Origin: JAHIKV01 sp963733145
GTDB taxonomy: Bacteria; Planctomycetota; Planctomycetia; Pirellulales; Thermoguttaceae
DNA: 64,000 nt
NCBI GenBank assembly: GCA_963733145.1
Contig: CAVTCJ010000013.1
Coordinates: 496,001-560,000 of the forward strand
Reading direction: 5' to 3'
The notes beneath the pieces are model-generated. The model ran no database searches. It worked only from the letters and a program-made list of their open reading frames with translations, and was not told the DNA's origin. Below are positions 19,444 through 27,608 of the stretch, piece by piece (within the stretch, counting starts at the first letter, position 1; each line of letters opens with the position of its first letter). The position numbers and the translations under genes are program-made.

Positions 19444-19664
19444 TGTCCGCGCTCCAATCTACGAATAAAAGGGAGTTGCTGAATCCAGAGTCGCTATTTT
19501 ATGGGGTTTCGCCCGTCCTCTGCAAGCCCTGCTGGCAGGGTGACAAGAATGGGTATAGACCAGAGTGGGGCCCAAGAAACGGCAAAGCCCCATCCGAACT
19601 GGTCGGAAAGGGCTTGCCACGCCTCTCTGTTCCGGAAGTCTGCCCCGCAACAAAGCTCAATTAT
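19444..19664 (-). other. Leader region upstream of ahcY; no gene
   Basis: The stretch has some pairing potential (AAGCCCTGCTGGCAGGGTG near 19525; GGGGCCCAAG near 19567) but no recognised riboswitch core. The promoter of ahcY must lie here. Confidence 0.35.
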
Positions 19665-19792
19665 TAGCCCGGATTATTCATAAACGTCATCCTGAGCGCA
19701 GCGAAGGATCTCCGATGCGCCGCAAACAGCCCAGATTCTTCGCGGCGCTCAGAATGACAATGTTCCTTCGTGTTTATGAATAATCCGGGTTA
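19665..19792. repeat. 128-bp TA-flanked palindromic repeat, copy 1
   Basis: Ends are TAGCCCGGATTATTCATAAA and its near-perfect inverse; the middle has CATCCTGAGCGCAGCGAAGG and the inverse CGGCGCTCAGAATG. A copy of exactly the same length lies at 25185-25312. Both begin and end with TA, as expected for elements moved by a TA-targeting (IS630/mariner-type) transposase. Its last three bases form the stop codon of the pseudopilin gene. Confidence 0.75.
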
Positions 19793-20245
19793 GGGGTAAT
19801 ACTCGGCGTTGTTCGGATAGAAGTCGCCGGTGGTTTCGTTGTAGAGCCAGCCGTAGTCACCGCCGACGGCCGCCTTCGCCGCCGCTTCGGTCGTGGCCGT
19901 GGTGGTTTTCAACAGGTTGAAGTTGTTAAACGGATTGGCCGGCACTTGGCCCTGGAAATACGGACCGTAATCCAGGTTCGACCCGCTGGTGTTGCCGTTG
20001 ATGTCCGTGGGCTTGGTCATCTGGTCCTGAAAGTTGTCCAGAGTGGGGACCTTGCCGGAGTGATGGACCTTGTACATCTCGATCTGCGAACGGATGGTGT
20101 GCAGATTGAACTTCAGCGAACTCTCCTTGGCGTCGTTTGTCGACGAGGAGAATTGCGGAATGATCGTGGCGGCCAGGACCGCCATGATGATGACGACAAT
20201 CAGCACTTCGATCAAGGTGAAGGCATCTCTGCGATTCGTAGCCAT
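19790..20245 (-). CDS. Type II secretion/type IV pilus pseudopilin (GspG-like)
   Basis: 151 residues. The prepilin cleavage site and helix are clear: MATNRRDAFTLIEVLIVVII, where processing would follow the residue before Phe and Glu5 of the mature chain is present. The rest has the GspG major-pseudopilin look: LNTIRSQIEMYKVHH-type helix (here FNLHTIRSQIEMYKVHH), then GPYFQGQVPANPFNN and DYGWLYNETTGDFYPN. It would build the periplasmic pseudopilus that drives secretion. The start is the ATG before ATNRRD. The stop codon is supplied by the adjacent 128-bp repeat, so the native C-terminus may have been altered slightly. No other gsp genes nearby. Confidence 0.88.
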   Translation of the reverse strand: MATNRRDAFTLIEVLIVVIIMAVLAATIIPQFSSSTNDAKESSLKFNLHTIRSQIEMYKVHHSGKVPTLDNFQDQMTKPTDINGNTSGSNLDYGPYFQGQVPANPFNNFNLLKTTTATTEAAAKAAVGGDYGWLYNETTGDFYPNNAEYYP

Positions 20246-20478
20246 AACTACCGGCTCCTGTGGATACAAGTGATTCGTGGGGCTCTTGTTGCGGGGGTAT
20301 TGATGGAGACTAGCCTATCAATTAACCGTGTATTGATTACCTAGGTTGCGGGTAGGGATTGGTCAAGCGAGTTTTCGCATTTTCTCTACCCGCACAATCC
20401 GTCGGGTGCGTGAAACGCACTTTGCGCCGCCTCTACGCGCTTTTCTCGCCGCCCAGGGGGAGTTTGGCACAAAATGTT

Positions 20479-20549
20479 CAACACTAGCCCGAAGTGCCAG
20501 CCAGGGCAATCCGTTGCGCGGCCCTCGCTTGCGCTTCGGGCTAGTGTTG
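20479..20549. repeat. Palindromic CAACACTAGCCC repeat in a gene-free region
   Basis: CAACACTAGCCCGAAG at 20479 pairs with CTTCGGGCTAGTGTTG ending at 20549, with a partly paired middle. The surrounding gap (20246-21007) has no gene; just outside the palindrome are GGGTGCGTGAAACGCAC (20404) and TGCACGCACCCTAC (20578), another inverted pair that can enclose it. Confidence 0.65.
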
Positions 20550-21007
20550 GCCGGTGACAAAACGGGGTGGCGGCGCATTGCACGCACCCTACAAGAGCCA
20601 CAAACACCAAACGGGTTGGCGATAAAACCGGCACAATCGGCGTCTCCGTCACAGGCCGGGGGCTTTTCGCCGCAGGAAAAAAATCCGCCATGCGCAAACC
20701 CCGTGATACGCGGCAGAACCGCGTCTATCGCTACCACGCGACGTGGTTCTCTAATTCCCGCGACAATTCCACTATTCCCAAACAGCGCACATCAAGCAAG
20801 TGCCTCATCTTGACGATAGCGACTACATAACAGCCCCAACGCACGTTTGTTTGCGTTGTTTACGTCGTGTTGCCGAATTGGGCGATGAGATTATTCAGGG
20901 CAACACGGCTAATGTGGGTGATGTAGGCGGGTCGATGATGCTATATGGCAGATTCTGCCCGTTAGGCCAAGCCCTATCCGGTTTTCGATGATTGAAGGAG
21001 ACATGCG

Positions 21008-23155
21008 ATGAAAAGATTATTGGGAGTGCCGCTGATCGCAGCGGCCCTGCTGGCAATCGCAGTCAGTACGGCAGATGCCTGCTACTGCGGCGCCGCAAGA
21101 TTCCAATGCTGGAGGCGAGCCTGCTGCTGCCCAGCCGAAAGTTGCCAGCAACAGTGCTATACGGTCATGAAGACCTGCAAACAAGTGGTGTACGAGCAGC
21201 GGCAGTACACTTGCTACAAGACCTGCTACGAGCGGGTCCGCGTCCCCCAAACCGTCAACTACACCAAGTACGTGCATGAGACCTGCTATCGGGAATGCAC
21301 TTACACGGTTTGCAAGCCGGTGTGGGAGACCAAGACCAAGCAAATCTGCTATACGGTTTGCAAGCCGGTGTGGGAAACCCGCACTAAGCAGTATTGCTAC
21401 ACGGTCTGCAAGCCGGTGTGGGAAACCCGCACCAAGGACGTCTGCTACACCGTCTGCAAGCCGGTGTGGGAGACGAAGACCAAGGAAATCTGCTACACGG
21501 TGTGCAAACCCGTTTGGGAAACCCGCACCAAGCAGTATTGCTACACAGTCTGCAAACCCGTGTGGGAAACCCGCACCAAGCAGTATTGCTACACGGTCTG
21601 CAAGCCGGTGTATGAGACCCGCACGAAAGAGATTCCCTACACGATCTGCAAGCCGGTGTGGGAAACCAAGACCAAGGAAATCTGCTACACGGTGTGCAAG
21701 CCCGTTTGGGAAACCCGCACCAAGCAGTATTGCTACACAGTCTGCAAGCCCGTTTGGGAAACCAAGACCAAGCAAACCTGCTACACGGTCTGCAAACCGG
21801 TGTGGGAAACGAAGACCAAGGAAATCTGCTACACGGTCTGCAAGCCGGTGTGGGAAACCCGCACCAAGCAGTATTGCTACACGGTCTGCAAACCGGTATA
21901 TGAGACCCGGGAAAAGGTTTGCCGCTACACGGTCTGCAAGCCGGTGTGGGAAACCAAGACCAAGGAAATCTGCTACACCGTTTGCAAGCCGGTCCAGGAG
22001 ACCTGCGAGCGCGAGGTGTGCTACTCGGTGTGCAAGCCGGTGAAGTGCACCAAGACCATCAAGGTTTGCACGGGCCACTGGGAAACCCGCGACGTGGCCT
22101 GCTGCGAGCCGGCCAAGACCTGCGCCCCGCAGGGTTGCTGCGACCCGGTGCGTCAGTGCCGCGTATGGGTGCCTGAGATTCAGGAGCGGCAGGTCGAATG
22201 CACCAAGTACGTGCGCGAGACCTGCGTGAAAAAGGTCCCCTACACCGTCTGCAAGATGGTGCCCGAGCAGCGCGTCAAGACCTGCACCTACAAGGTTTGC
22301 CACATTGTCAGGGAGCAATGCGAGAAGCGGATCCCCTACACGGTGTGCAAGATGGTGCCCGAGCAGCGCGTGAAGACCTGCACCTACAAGGTTTGCAAGA
22401 TGGTTCCCGAGCAGCGCGTGAAGACCTGCACCTACAAGGTCTGCCACATGGTGCAAGAGAACCGCGTGCAAACCTGCACCTATAAGGTTTGCAAGATGGT
22501 GCCCGAGCAGCGCGTAAAGACCTGCACCTACAAGGTCTGCAAGATGGTTCCCGAGCAGCGCGTGAAGACCTGCACCTACAAGGTCTGCCACATGGTGCAA
22601 GAGAACCACGTGAAGACCTGCACCTACACGGTTTGCAAGATGGTGCCCGAGCAACGGGTCAAGACTTGCACCTACAAGGTCTGCAAGATGGTGCCCGAGC
22701 AGCGCGTCAAGACTTGCACGTACAAGGTCTGCAAGATGGTTCCCGAGCAGCGCGTGAAGACCTGCACCTACAAGGTCTGCCACATGGTGCAGGAGAACCG
22801 CGTGAAGACCTGCACCTATAAGGTCTGCAAGATGGTGCCCGAACAGCGCGTCAAGACCTGCTGCTACAAGGTGTGCCACATGGTGCCCGAGCAGCGCGTC
22901 AAGACCTGCTGCTACAAGGTGTGCCACATGGTGCAACAGCAGTGCGTCAAGCAGGTGCCGTACAAGGTCTGCAAGCCCGTGTGCTGCACCAAGACGGTCT
23001 ACTGCGTGCAGAAAGTGGCGAAGCAAGTCCCCTACACGGTCACGCGATGCGTCCCGGTGGTGGTTTGCAAACAGGTTCCGGTACGGGTGTGCTGCCCGGT
23101 TCCGGCCTGCTGCGAAGCCCCGAAGGCGTGTGCGCCGGCCGCGGGCTGCAACTAG
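21008..23155 (+). CDS. YTV-repeat cysteine-rich surface protein
   Basis: 715 residues. A signal peptide (MKRLLGVPLIAAALLAIAVS, cut before CYCGAA) is followed by two arrays of 16-residue units, encoded by 48-bp DNA repeats. The first has about 16 units of the form CYTVCKPVWETRTKQY; the second about 16 of the form TYKVCKMVPEQRVKTC. A Cys-rich bridge (around GHWETRDVACCEPAKTCAPQ) separates them and a short Cys-rich tail ends it. This is the planctomycete YTV family, linked to the proteinaceous, disulfide-rich cell wall of Rhodopirellula-like species. Ribosome site GAAGGAGA precedes the ATG. The repeats make copy number uncertain in an assembly. A long open frame on the opposite strand is a by-product of the repeats. 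Confidence 0.92.
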   Translation: MKRLLGVPLIAAALLAIAVSTADACYCGAARFQCWRRACCCPAESCQQQCYTVMKTCKQVVYEQRQYTCYKTCYERVRVPQTVNYTKYVHETCYRECTYTVCKPVWETKTKQICYTVCKPVWETRTKQYCYTVCKPVWETRTKDVCYTVCKPVWETKTKEICYTVCKPVWETRTKQYCYTVCKPVWETRTKQYCYTVCKPVYETRTKEIPYTICKPVWETKTKEICYTVCKPVWETRTKQYCYTVCKPVWETKTKQTCYTVCKPVWETKTKEICYTVCKPVWETRTKQYCYTVCKPVYETREKVCRYTVCKPVWETKTKEICYTVCKPVQETCEREVCYSVCKPVKCTKTIKVCTGHWETRDVACCEPAKTCAPQGCCDPVRQCRVWVPEIQERQVECTKYVRETCVKKVPYTVCKMVPEQRVKTCTYKVCHIVREQCEKRIPYTVCKMVPEQRVKTCTYKVCKMVPEQRVKTCTYKVCHMVQENRVQTCTYKVCKMVPEQRVKTCTYKVCKMVPEQRVKTCTYKVCHMVQENHVKTCTYTVCKMVPEQRVKTCTYKVCKMVPEQRVKTCTYKVCKMVPEQRVKTCTYKVCHMVQENRVKTCTYKVCKMVPEQRVKTCCYKVCHMVPEQRVKTCCYKVCHMVQQQCVKQVPYKVCKPVCCTKTVYCVQKVAKQVPYTVTRCVPVVVCKQVPVRVCCPVPACCEAPKACAPAAGCN

Positions 23156-23220
23156 CTCGGCGCTCTACGAAGCGCATGCCTTCCGACGACCGGCGGAAGG
23201 CTTGGTCTAGCCAACGCACG

Positions 23221-23258
23221 GCGGCCGAACCCCTCCAAAAGGTTCGGCCGCCGCTGTT
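23221..23258 (+). terminator. Terminator of the YTV-repeat gene
   Basis: GCGGCCGAACC and GGTTCGGCCGC form a perfect 11-bp stem with a 9-base loop, followed by CGCTGTTTCTT. Confidence 0.75.
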
Positions 23259-23634
23259 TCTTGGCGGATGCTCTTTAGTCTCTGTTGCGGAAAGTGGTCG
23301 TAGGGCGGGACAAGCGAAGCGCGGTCCCACCAATTTCGGCGAAAAACTTCTCTTCCCCACCAAAAGTGTGGACGCCCCAGGACAGTGCTAATCGTAACCC
23401 ACGTTGTAGTGGCAGTTAAACACTACCACGGAGTGCCGATACAACCACCACCCCCACGACCACAATTCACGACATGACCGACAAATAGTCCATAATCTCG
23501 GCCTGCGCGTGAATGGGGGGATTGACAAATAGGCAATATCCCATAAAAATAGTAGGGAAATAGGTTGGTAATTTCGCTTCTCTTTGTGCTATCTGGCGAT
23601 CCTCATTCCTTTCACCCCCAGCCTGGTACCAATA
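23259..23634. other. Intergenic region; orphan rayT-type promoter block
   Basis: No gene seen. Around 23521 the sequence TTGACAAATAGGCAATATCC repeats the block found upstream of the rayT genes, here with no transposase behind it. A GCGGGAC/GTCCCACC stem of the TGGGAC repeat family sits near 23303-23330. Confidence 0.45.
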
Positions 23635-24402
23635 ATGAACTCAATTCTTAAGCCAGCAATCGCCCTGTTCCTAACGACCATTCTTGTTACGGGTGTAAAC
23701 GGCGAGTCGATTGTCGCACTGAACAATACCCCGACGGTCTCGACTACCGCTTCCCGTTCGTATACCGGAGCTGCGACTGTTGCCGACCGAACGATTACCG
23801 GCTTGCCATTTAATGAGTCCGGCGTAACGGCGAACAAGCAGGGCAATGTAATTGCAATTGCGGATTACGACTTTTTCAGTAATCCAGACTCTGCCAGGTT
23901 CAAGATCGACTTTCGTTTCTCAAATTACTATGATGGCTTAGATGATTCATTTGCAGCAGTTTCGACTCAATCGTCCCCATATATTCGGATTGAAAATACG
24001 TCGGGGATGGATCTTGAGTATTATTTCTTTTCGAATCTGCTGATGACAGCCGGAACACAGGAGGCGACGTTGTCGCATCAAATGAGCGACGTAACCGCCT
24101 CTGCGACATTATTTACCACCGGGTTTATGAACAATCGATATCTGACCACGGGGCAGTCTCTTCCAGTACGAGAACACGGGGATCCTGGAGGCGGGTCACG
24201 TTGCAGATTCCGCTACAATGCCTACATAACGGGTCGGAATCCATTGCATAATGCCTACATTGGTACGGCGACTGCCGAGGGAACAATCAACTTGGAATTT
24301 AGCCCTGTCTCCATCCCCGAACCTTCCACGCTGTCGCTCATCGCCATCGGCTTGTTTACCGCCTCCGGCTGGATGTTCCTAGGGCACAGGCGGACGGCAT
24401 AG
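23635..24402 (+). CDS. PEP-CTERM sorting-domain protein
   Basis: 255 residues from the ATG before NSILKPAIALFLTTILVTGV, a signal peptide. The body is beta-rich with no enzyme motif. The end, VSIPEPSTLSLIAIGLFTAS, a hydrophobic helix and GHRRTA, is the exosortase signal. Around 24170-24225 the frame used reads poorly (LPVREHGDPGGGSRCRFR), while another frame reads FQYENTGILEAGHVADSATM, so two compensating indels may hide there. Codons are less GC-rich than in neighbouring housekeeping genes. Function beyond surface display is unknown. Confidence 0.78.
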   Translation: MNSILKPAIALFLTTILVTGVNGESIVALNNTPTVSTTASRSYTGAATVADRTITGLPFNESGVTANKQGNVIAIADYDFFSNPDSARFKIDFRFSNYYDGLDDSFAAVSTQSSPYIRIENTSGMDLEYYFFSNLLMTAGTQEATLSHQMSDVTASATLFTTGFMNNRYLTTGQSLPVREHGDPGGGSRCRFRYNAYITGRNPLHNAYIGTATAEGTINLEFSPVSIPEPSTLSLIAIGLFTASGWMFLGHRRTA

Positions 24403-24580
24403 GCGGCGAAGAGGCCGGACAAGGAACGTCGGGAGGAAACAGTCCGCGATCTCGGGCAAAAAATTGCTGATTGATTGTCAGATTGAAAAGGGCGAGCGAG
24501 AAAAATGTGGAGACGGAAAAGGGCACAACACTCATTTCTGCCTTCCTACTCTCCCCAAATCAGTGATGTCCGCTTTTCCG

Positions 24581-24704
24581 GCACCAAGACGGTCTACCGC
24601 GTGCGGAAAGTGCCAAAGCAAGTCCCCTACACGGTCACGAGATGCGTCCCGGTGGTGGTTTGCAAACAGGTTCCGGTACGGGTGTGCTGCCCGGTTCCCG
24701 CCTG
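24581..24704 (+). repeat. Duplicated scrap of the YTV-repeat gene 3' end
   Basis: 124 bp nearly identical to 22986-23109 (a handful of substitutions, no gap): it encodes TKTVYRVRKVPKQVPYTVTR and the following CVPVVVCKQVPVRVCCPVP. It has no start, no signal peptide and no stop of its own, and ends exactly where the transposase/RT chimera begins. Confidence 0.85.
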
Positions 24705-24713
24705 GCGCGCCGG

Positions 24714-25095
24714 TCGCGCCGAGATAGGCCCCGCCCGTTCGCGGTGAATACATCCGGCCAAACGTGTACCCAAGGAAGTCGAACGATTCGACAGGCAGGC
24801 GGCAGACGTGCGTCTTCGTTTCGTTGACCGTCAACTTCAGCTTCCGCAGCCGCGGCACCGAAAGCGTCACCTTGCCGGAGGAAGTCAGCAACTTGCGCTC
24901 ATAATGCCCGGCCCGCTTGTCCAACCGCTCCGGCGTCCGTTCGTAACGCTTGGCCCCGCACTGGGCGTCGGCCTCGGCGTCGAGCATCGCGTTGAGGGTC
25001 TCTTCCACGGACTCCCGCACCAACTCCTTCAGGTGCCCCCGGAGTTCCTCCTGGTCAGCACGAATCAACTCCTGAAAATCCCCAAGGATCGGCAA
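24714..25095 (-). pseudogene. Chimeric remnant: IS256-family transposase N-terminus joined to group II intron RT fragment
   Basis: The minus-strand frame starts MPILGDFQELIRADQEEL and continues AEADAQCGAKRYERTPERLD and GHYERKLLTSSGKVTLSVPR, the N-terminus of an IS256 (mutator-type) transposase. After about residue 87 it turns without a stop into TVNETKTHVCRLPVESFDFL and GYTFGRMYSPRTG, a conserved segment of group II intron reverse transcriptase/maturases. The junction lies at a LRKLKLTV-like overlap. Neither part keeps its catalytic domain. Beyond it lies the YTV-gene scrap, so three unrelated pieces were pasted together. Confidence 0.75.
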
Positions 25096-25119
25096 ATTAA
25101 TAACTGTCGCATTTCAGAA

Positions 25120-25162
25120 GGGGACAGTCCCATTTTCGTCGAACGAAAATTGGGACAGTCCC
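25120..25162. repeat. GGGGACAGTCCC hairpin (REP-like)
   Basis: GGGGACAGTCCCATTTTCG pairs with CGAAAATTGGGACAGTCCCC around a 5-base loop. The same words form the inner palindrome of the 204-bp MITE. Confidence 0.75.
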
Positions 25163-25184
25163 CCACTTATTGATTCGCCGGCCC

Positions 25185-25312
25185 TAACCCGGATTATTCA
25201 TAAACGTCATCCTGAGCGCAGCGAAGGATCTCCGATGCGCCGCAAACAGCCCAGATTCTTCGCTGCGCTCAGAATGACAATGTTCCTTCGTGTTTATGAA
25301 TAATCCGGGCTA
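25185..25312. repeat. 128-bp TA-flanked palindromic repeat, copy 2
   Basis: Same length as copy 1 at 19665-19792, differing at only a few bases (for example CTGCGCTC for CGGCGCTC). Ends TAACCCGGATTATTC and GAATAATCCGGGCTA. Confidence 0.75.
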
Positions 25313-25669
25313 ACCTTCGTTTTTCTGCTACACTTGTCATAGCGGTTCTCCTGTTTGGTAGTGACCTTACATACAACACATCCACTACCAACTCTGGAAC
25401 CGCTTTTCTCGTTTGTGCGCATGACTTCGTACATTATCCCACCATTCAGATGGCGAGTGGACTATTATTTTCTCCGCCCGGCTGGAAAAATATTTTAGGC
25501 CGACATATACTAACCCCCTCGACTTGGCCGAAAAACGGCGACTTATCCCGCTGGGTCGGGGGGGTTAATTCGTTGTACAGGGGGATACAATCCTGCCCGA
25601 TGGTGGTTTATGATTGTATGATTGTTGCATGGGAAGGGTATCCAACTCCACACATTACGGGAGATCAAC
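25313..25669. other. Intergenic region upstream of the response regulator
   Basis: AT-rich patches near 25460-25510 and 25605-25625 could hold the promoter, but I see no clear pair of hexamers. No gene. Confidence 0.35.
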
Positions 25670-26302
25670 ATGAGTATTCGAATTCTTATTTGCGACGACC
25701 ATGAGGTCATTCGCACCGGTCTGGCCAGTCTCTTTGCGGGGACCGAGATCGAGATTGTCGCCGAGGCGGCGAACGGCAAAGACGCCCTGCGGCTCGCGCA
25801 GAAGGAAAAACCGGACGTGATCCTGCTCGACATCCGCATGCCGGACTCCGATGGATTGTCGACGTTGGAGAAAATGCGGGCAAAAGTGCCGGAGTGCAAG
25901 GTGGTCATGCTCTCGACCTACGACAACCCGACGTACGTCGCCCGAGCGGTGGCCCTGGGCGCGGCCGATTACGCCCTGAAGGGTTCGCCGCGCGACGACC
26001 TGATCGCCACGATCACGGCGGCGGCGCGGGGCGAGTCGCCCAGCCCGCGCGGCGAACTGAAGAAGATCGCCGGCACGATGAAGATCCGCCAACTGATCGA
26101 CGACGACGACGTCCCCTTGACGCAACGCGAGACGCAGGTGCTGCGGCACGTGGCCCTCGGGCTGAGCAACAAGGAGATTGGCAAGTCGTTGGAGATCAGC
26201 GTGGAGACGGTGAAGGAGCACGTGCAGAACATTTTGCGGAAGATCGCCGTCAGCGACCGCACCCAGGCCGCGGTTTGGGCCGTGCGGAAGGGATTGGTGT
26301 AG
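25670..26302 (+). CDS. NarL/FixJ-type response regulator
   Basis: 210 residues. The receiver domain has the acidic pair (CDDHE, residues 9-10), the phospho-acceptor Asp54 in VILLDIRMPD, the Thr/Ser position in MLSTYDNPTY and Lys in ALKGSPRDD. The C-terminal LuxR-type helix-turn-helix reads LTQRETQVLRHVALGLSNKE and VETVKEHVQNILRKIAVSDR. Phosphorylation would let it dimerise on DNA. No histidine kinase is near, so it is an orphan. GGGAG before GATCAACATG gives the start. A paralogue with the same VRK-LV tail lies at 54121-54759. Confidence 0.93.
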   Translation: MSIRILICDDHEVIRTGLASLFAGTEIEIVAEAANGKDALRLAQKEKPDVILLDIRMPDSDGLSTLEKMRAKVPECKVVMLSTYDNPTYVARAVALGAADYALKGSPRDDLIATITAAARGESPSPRGELKKIAGTMKIRQLIDDDDVPLTQRETQVLRHVALGLSNKEIGKSLEISVETVKEHVQNILRKIAVSDRTQAAVWAVRKGLV

Positions 26303-26318
26303 GCCGGCGCACGATTCC

Positions 26319-26392
26319 GTAGGACAGGTTGTCAGCCTGTCCCGGCTATTGCTGAAAGTGACCTTGTGGGACAGGTTGCCAACCTGTCCTAC
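26319..26392. repeat. GTAGGACAGGTTG palindromic repeat
   Basis: GTAGGACAGGTTG at the left and CAACCTGTCCTAC at the right, each half itself a small palindrome (GGACAGGTTGTCAGCCTGTCC). It lies between two convergent genes and may double as a terminator. The same element is inserted in frame in the phosphofructokinase gene at 56628-56687. Confidence 0.8.
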
Positions 26393-27310
26393 TTATCGCG
26401 CCGTGATGCCCATCGGCGGGAAACAGAGGATGGGAATCAATATCGCCAGCCAGCCGATGACCAGCCGCAGCCAGCCCAGCTTGCAACGGTCGTCGGCGGT
26501 GGGCGGGTGATCGACGCCCAACAGGATCACCAGCACCAACAGCAGCACCCAGCCGTAGTTTTCCTTATAGAGCACAAACAGAATGGCGGCGATCAACAGT
26601 CCGCGGGCGAGTGCGTGAGCGCCGCGGCGGCCCAGCAGGGCGTAGGCCACGTGCCCGCCGTCGAACTGGCTGATCGGCAGCATGTTCAAGCCCGTCACCA
26701 GCAGCCCCATCCAAGCGGCCATCAGATAGGCCGAATTGAATTGGTTCAGGTAGAGCACTTCCGGCGTTGGGTATTTGGGCTGAATCCAGGCGATCATGTA
26801 TTGCAGCAGCAGCGGGTTGTGGAAGCAGATCTCGCCCGGCCCGGGCGGAATCGGCCTCAGCAGCCGGATGCCGATCCAAGCGATGGGCAGCGTCACGGCC
26901 AGGCCCGCCAGGGGGCCGGCCACGCCCAGGTCGAACATTTCGCGGCGGTTCGCCTGCGATCCCTCCATGCCGATCACCGCGCCCAGCGTGCCAAAGGGGA
27001 CTATCGGCAGGGGAATGAAGTAGGGCAAGCTGGCGGGGACGCGATACCGCACGGCCATCAGGAAGTGGCCCATCTCGTGGGTCAGCAGCACCGCCAGCAC
27101 GACCCCCATGTAGAGCAGCCCCTGCTGCCAATTCAAGCCCTTCACCACGCCGTTGTACAGCAATTCGAGATGGACGACCGGCTTCCAATCGACCGCTCCG
27201 ACCCAAAACGTCGAGACGCAGGTGGCCAGCAGCAAGAAGACGGGCAAGAAGACGCGGCGGCCCTCCTCGGGCGGGTAAGGTTCGGCGGTCGGCTCGGCCT
27301 TGTTGGACAT
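26393..27310 (-). CDS. M50-family (site-2 protease-like) membrane metalloprotease
   Basis: 305 residues, several hydrophobic helices. The zinc site HEMGH (residues 78-82) lies inside the first transmembrane pair, and the third ligand is in NMLPISQFDGGHV, the usual NxxPxxxxDG motif. No PDZ domain. Family members cut membrane-bound substrates inside the bilayer, often anti-sigma factors. The N-terminus carries PYPPEEGRRVFLPVFLLLAT typical for planctomycete members. Start set at the ATG before SNKAEPTAE. Shares no operon with its neighbours. Confidence 0.9.
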   Translation of the reverse strand: MSNKAEPTAEPYPPEEGRRVFLPVFLLLATCVSTFWVGAVDWKPVVHLELLYNGVVKGLNWQQGLLYMGVVLAVLLTHEMGHFLMAVRYRVPASLPYFIPLPIVPFGTLGAVIGMEGSQANRREMFDLGVAGPLAGLAVTLPIAWIGIRLLRPIPPGPGEICFHNPLLLQYMIAWIQPKYPTPEVLYLNQFNSAYLMAAWMGLLVTGLNMLPISQFDGGHVAYALLGRRGAHALARGLLIAAILFVLYKENYGWVLLLVLVILLGVDHPPTADDRCKLGWLRLVIGWLAILIPILCFPPMGITAR

Positions 27311-27407
27311 CCGTATTACAATAGCATGTTTTGCCGCCGACATAAAGCCGACGTTGTGGAAAGGGGTCAGGCCCGATACATTTTAATTGCTTTGGATGGA
27401 GTCTCTT

Positions 27408-27539
27408 GTTTATTGAGTGTCAGGTTGATAATGTCGCCCGTTTAGCGGCCGACGGCACGTCGGCCAGCGTTGGTACACGGGCCGCCGTGCCGGCGGCCGC
27501 TAAACTATTGCGACATTTTCCATCTGACAGTCAATAAAC
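27408..27539. repeat. Large compound palindrome with GTTTAGCGGCCG core
   Basis: Two nested families: the outer arms GTTTATTGAGTGTCAGGTTG and the inverse of TCTGACAGTCAATAAAC, and an inner pair TTTAGCGGCCGACGGCACG / CGTGCCGGCGGCCGCTAAA. Each arm is about 60 bp. Related inner palindromes lie at 29421, 33620, 57258 and 58341. Confidence 0.75.
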
Positions 27540-27608
27540 GGATATTCGTCCAGTATCATCCAGAGACGTCCAACCTCTGACCCACGGCCCCTGACCTCTG
27601 CTCCCAAC

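Noticed and set aside
19444..19664. SAH or SAM riboswitch upstream of ahcY
   Set aside because: Looked for the conserved cores by eye and found none; only weak hairpins.
21294..22960. CRISPR array suggested by regular 48-bp periodicity
   Set aside because: The repeats are contiguous coding units with no unique spacers; they translate into the YTV protein.
21017..23026. 669-codon open frame on the minus strand opposite the YTV gene
   Set aside because: It is an in-register shadow of the 48-bp repeats (LADRVAxLLGAGFPH units) with no start context, signal or family; the plus-strand protein has a signal peptide and known repeats.
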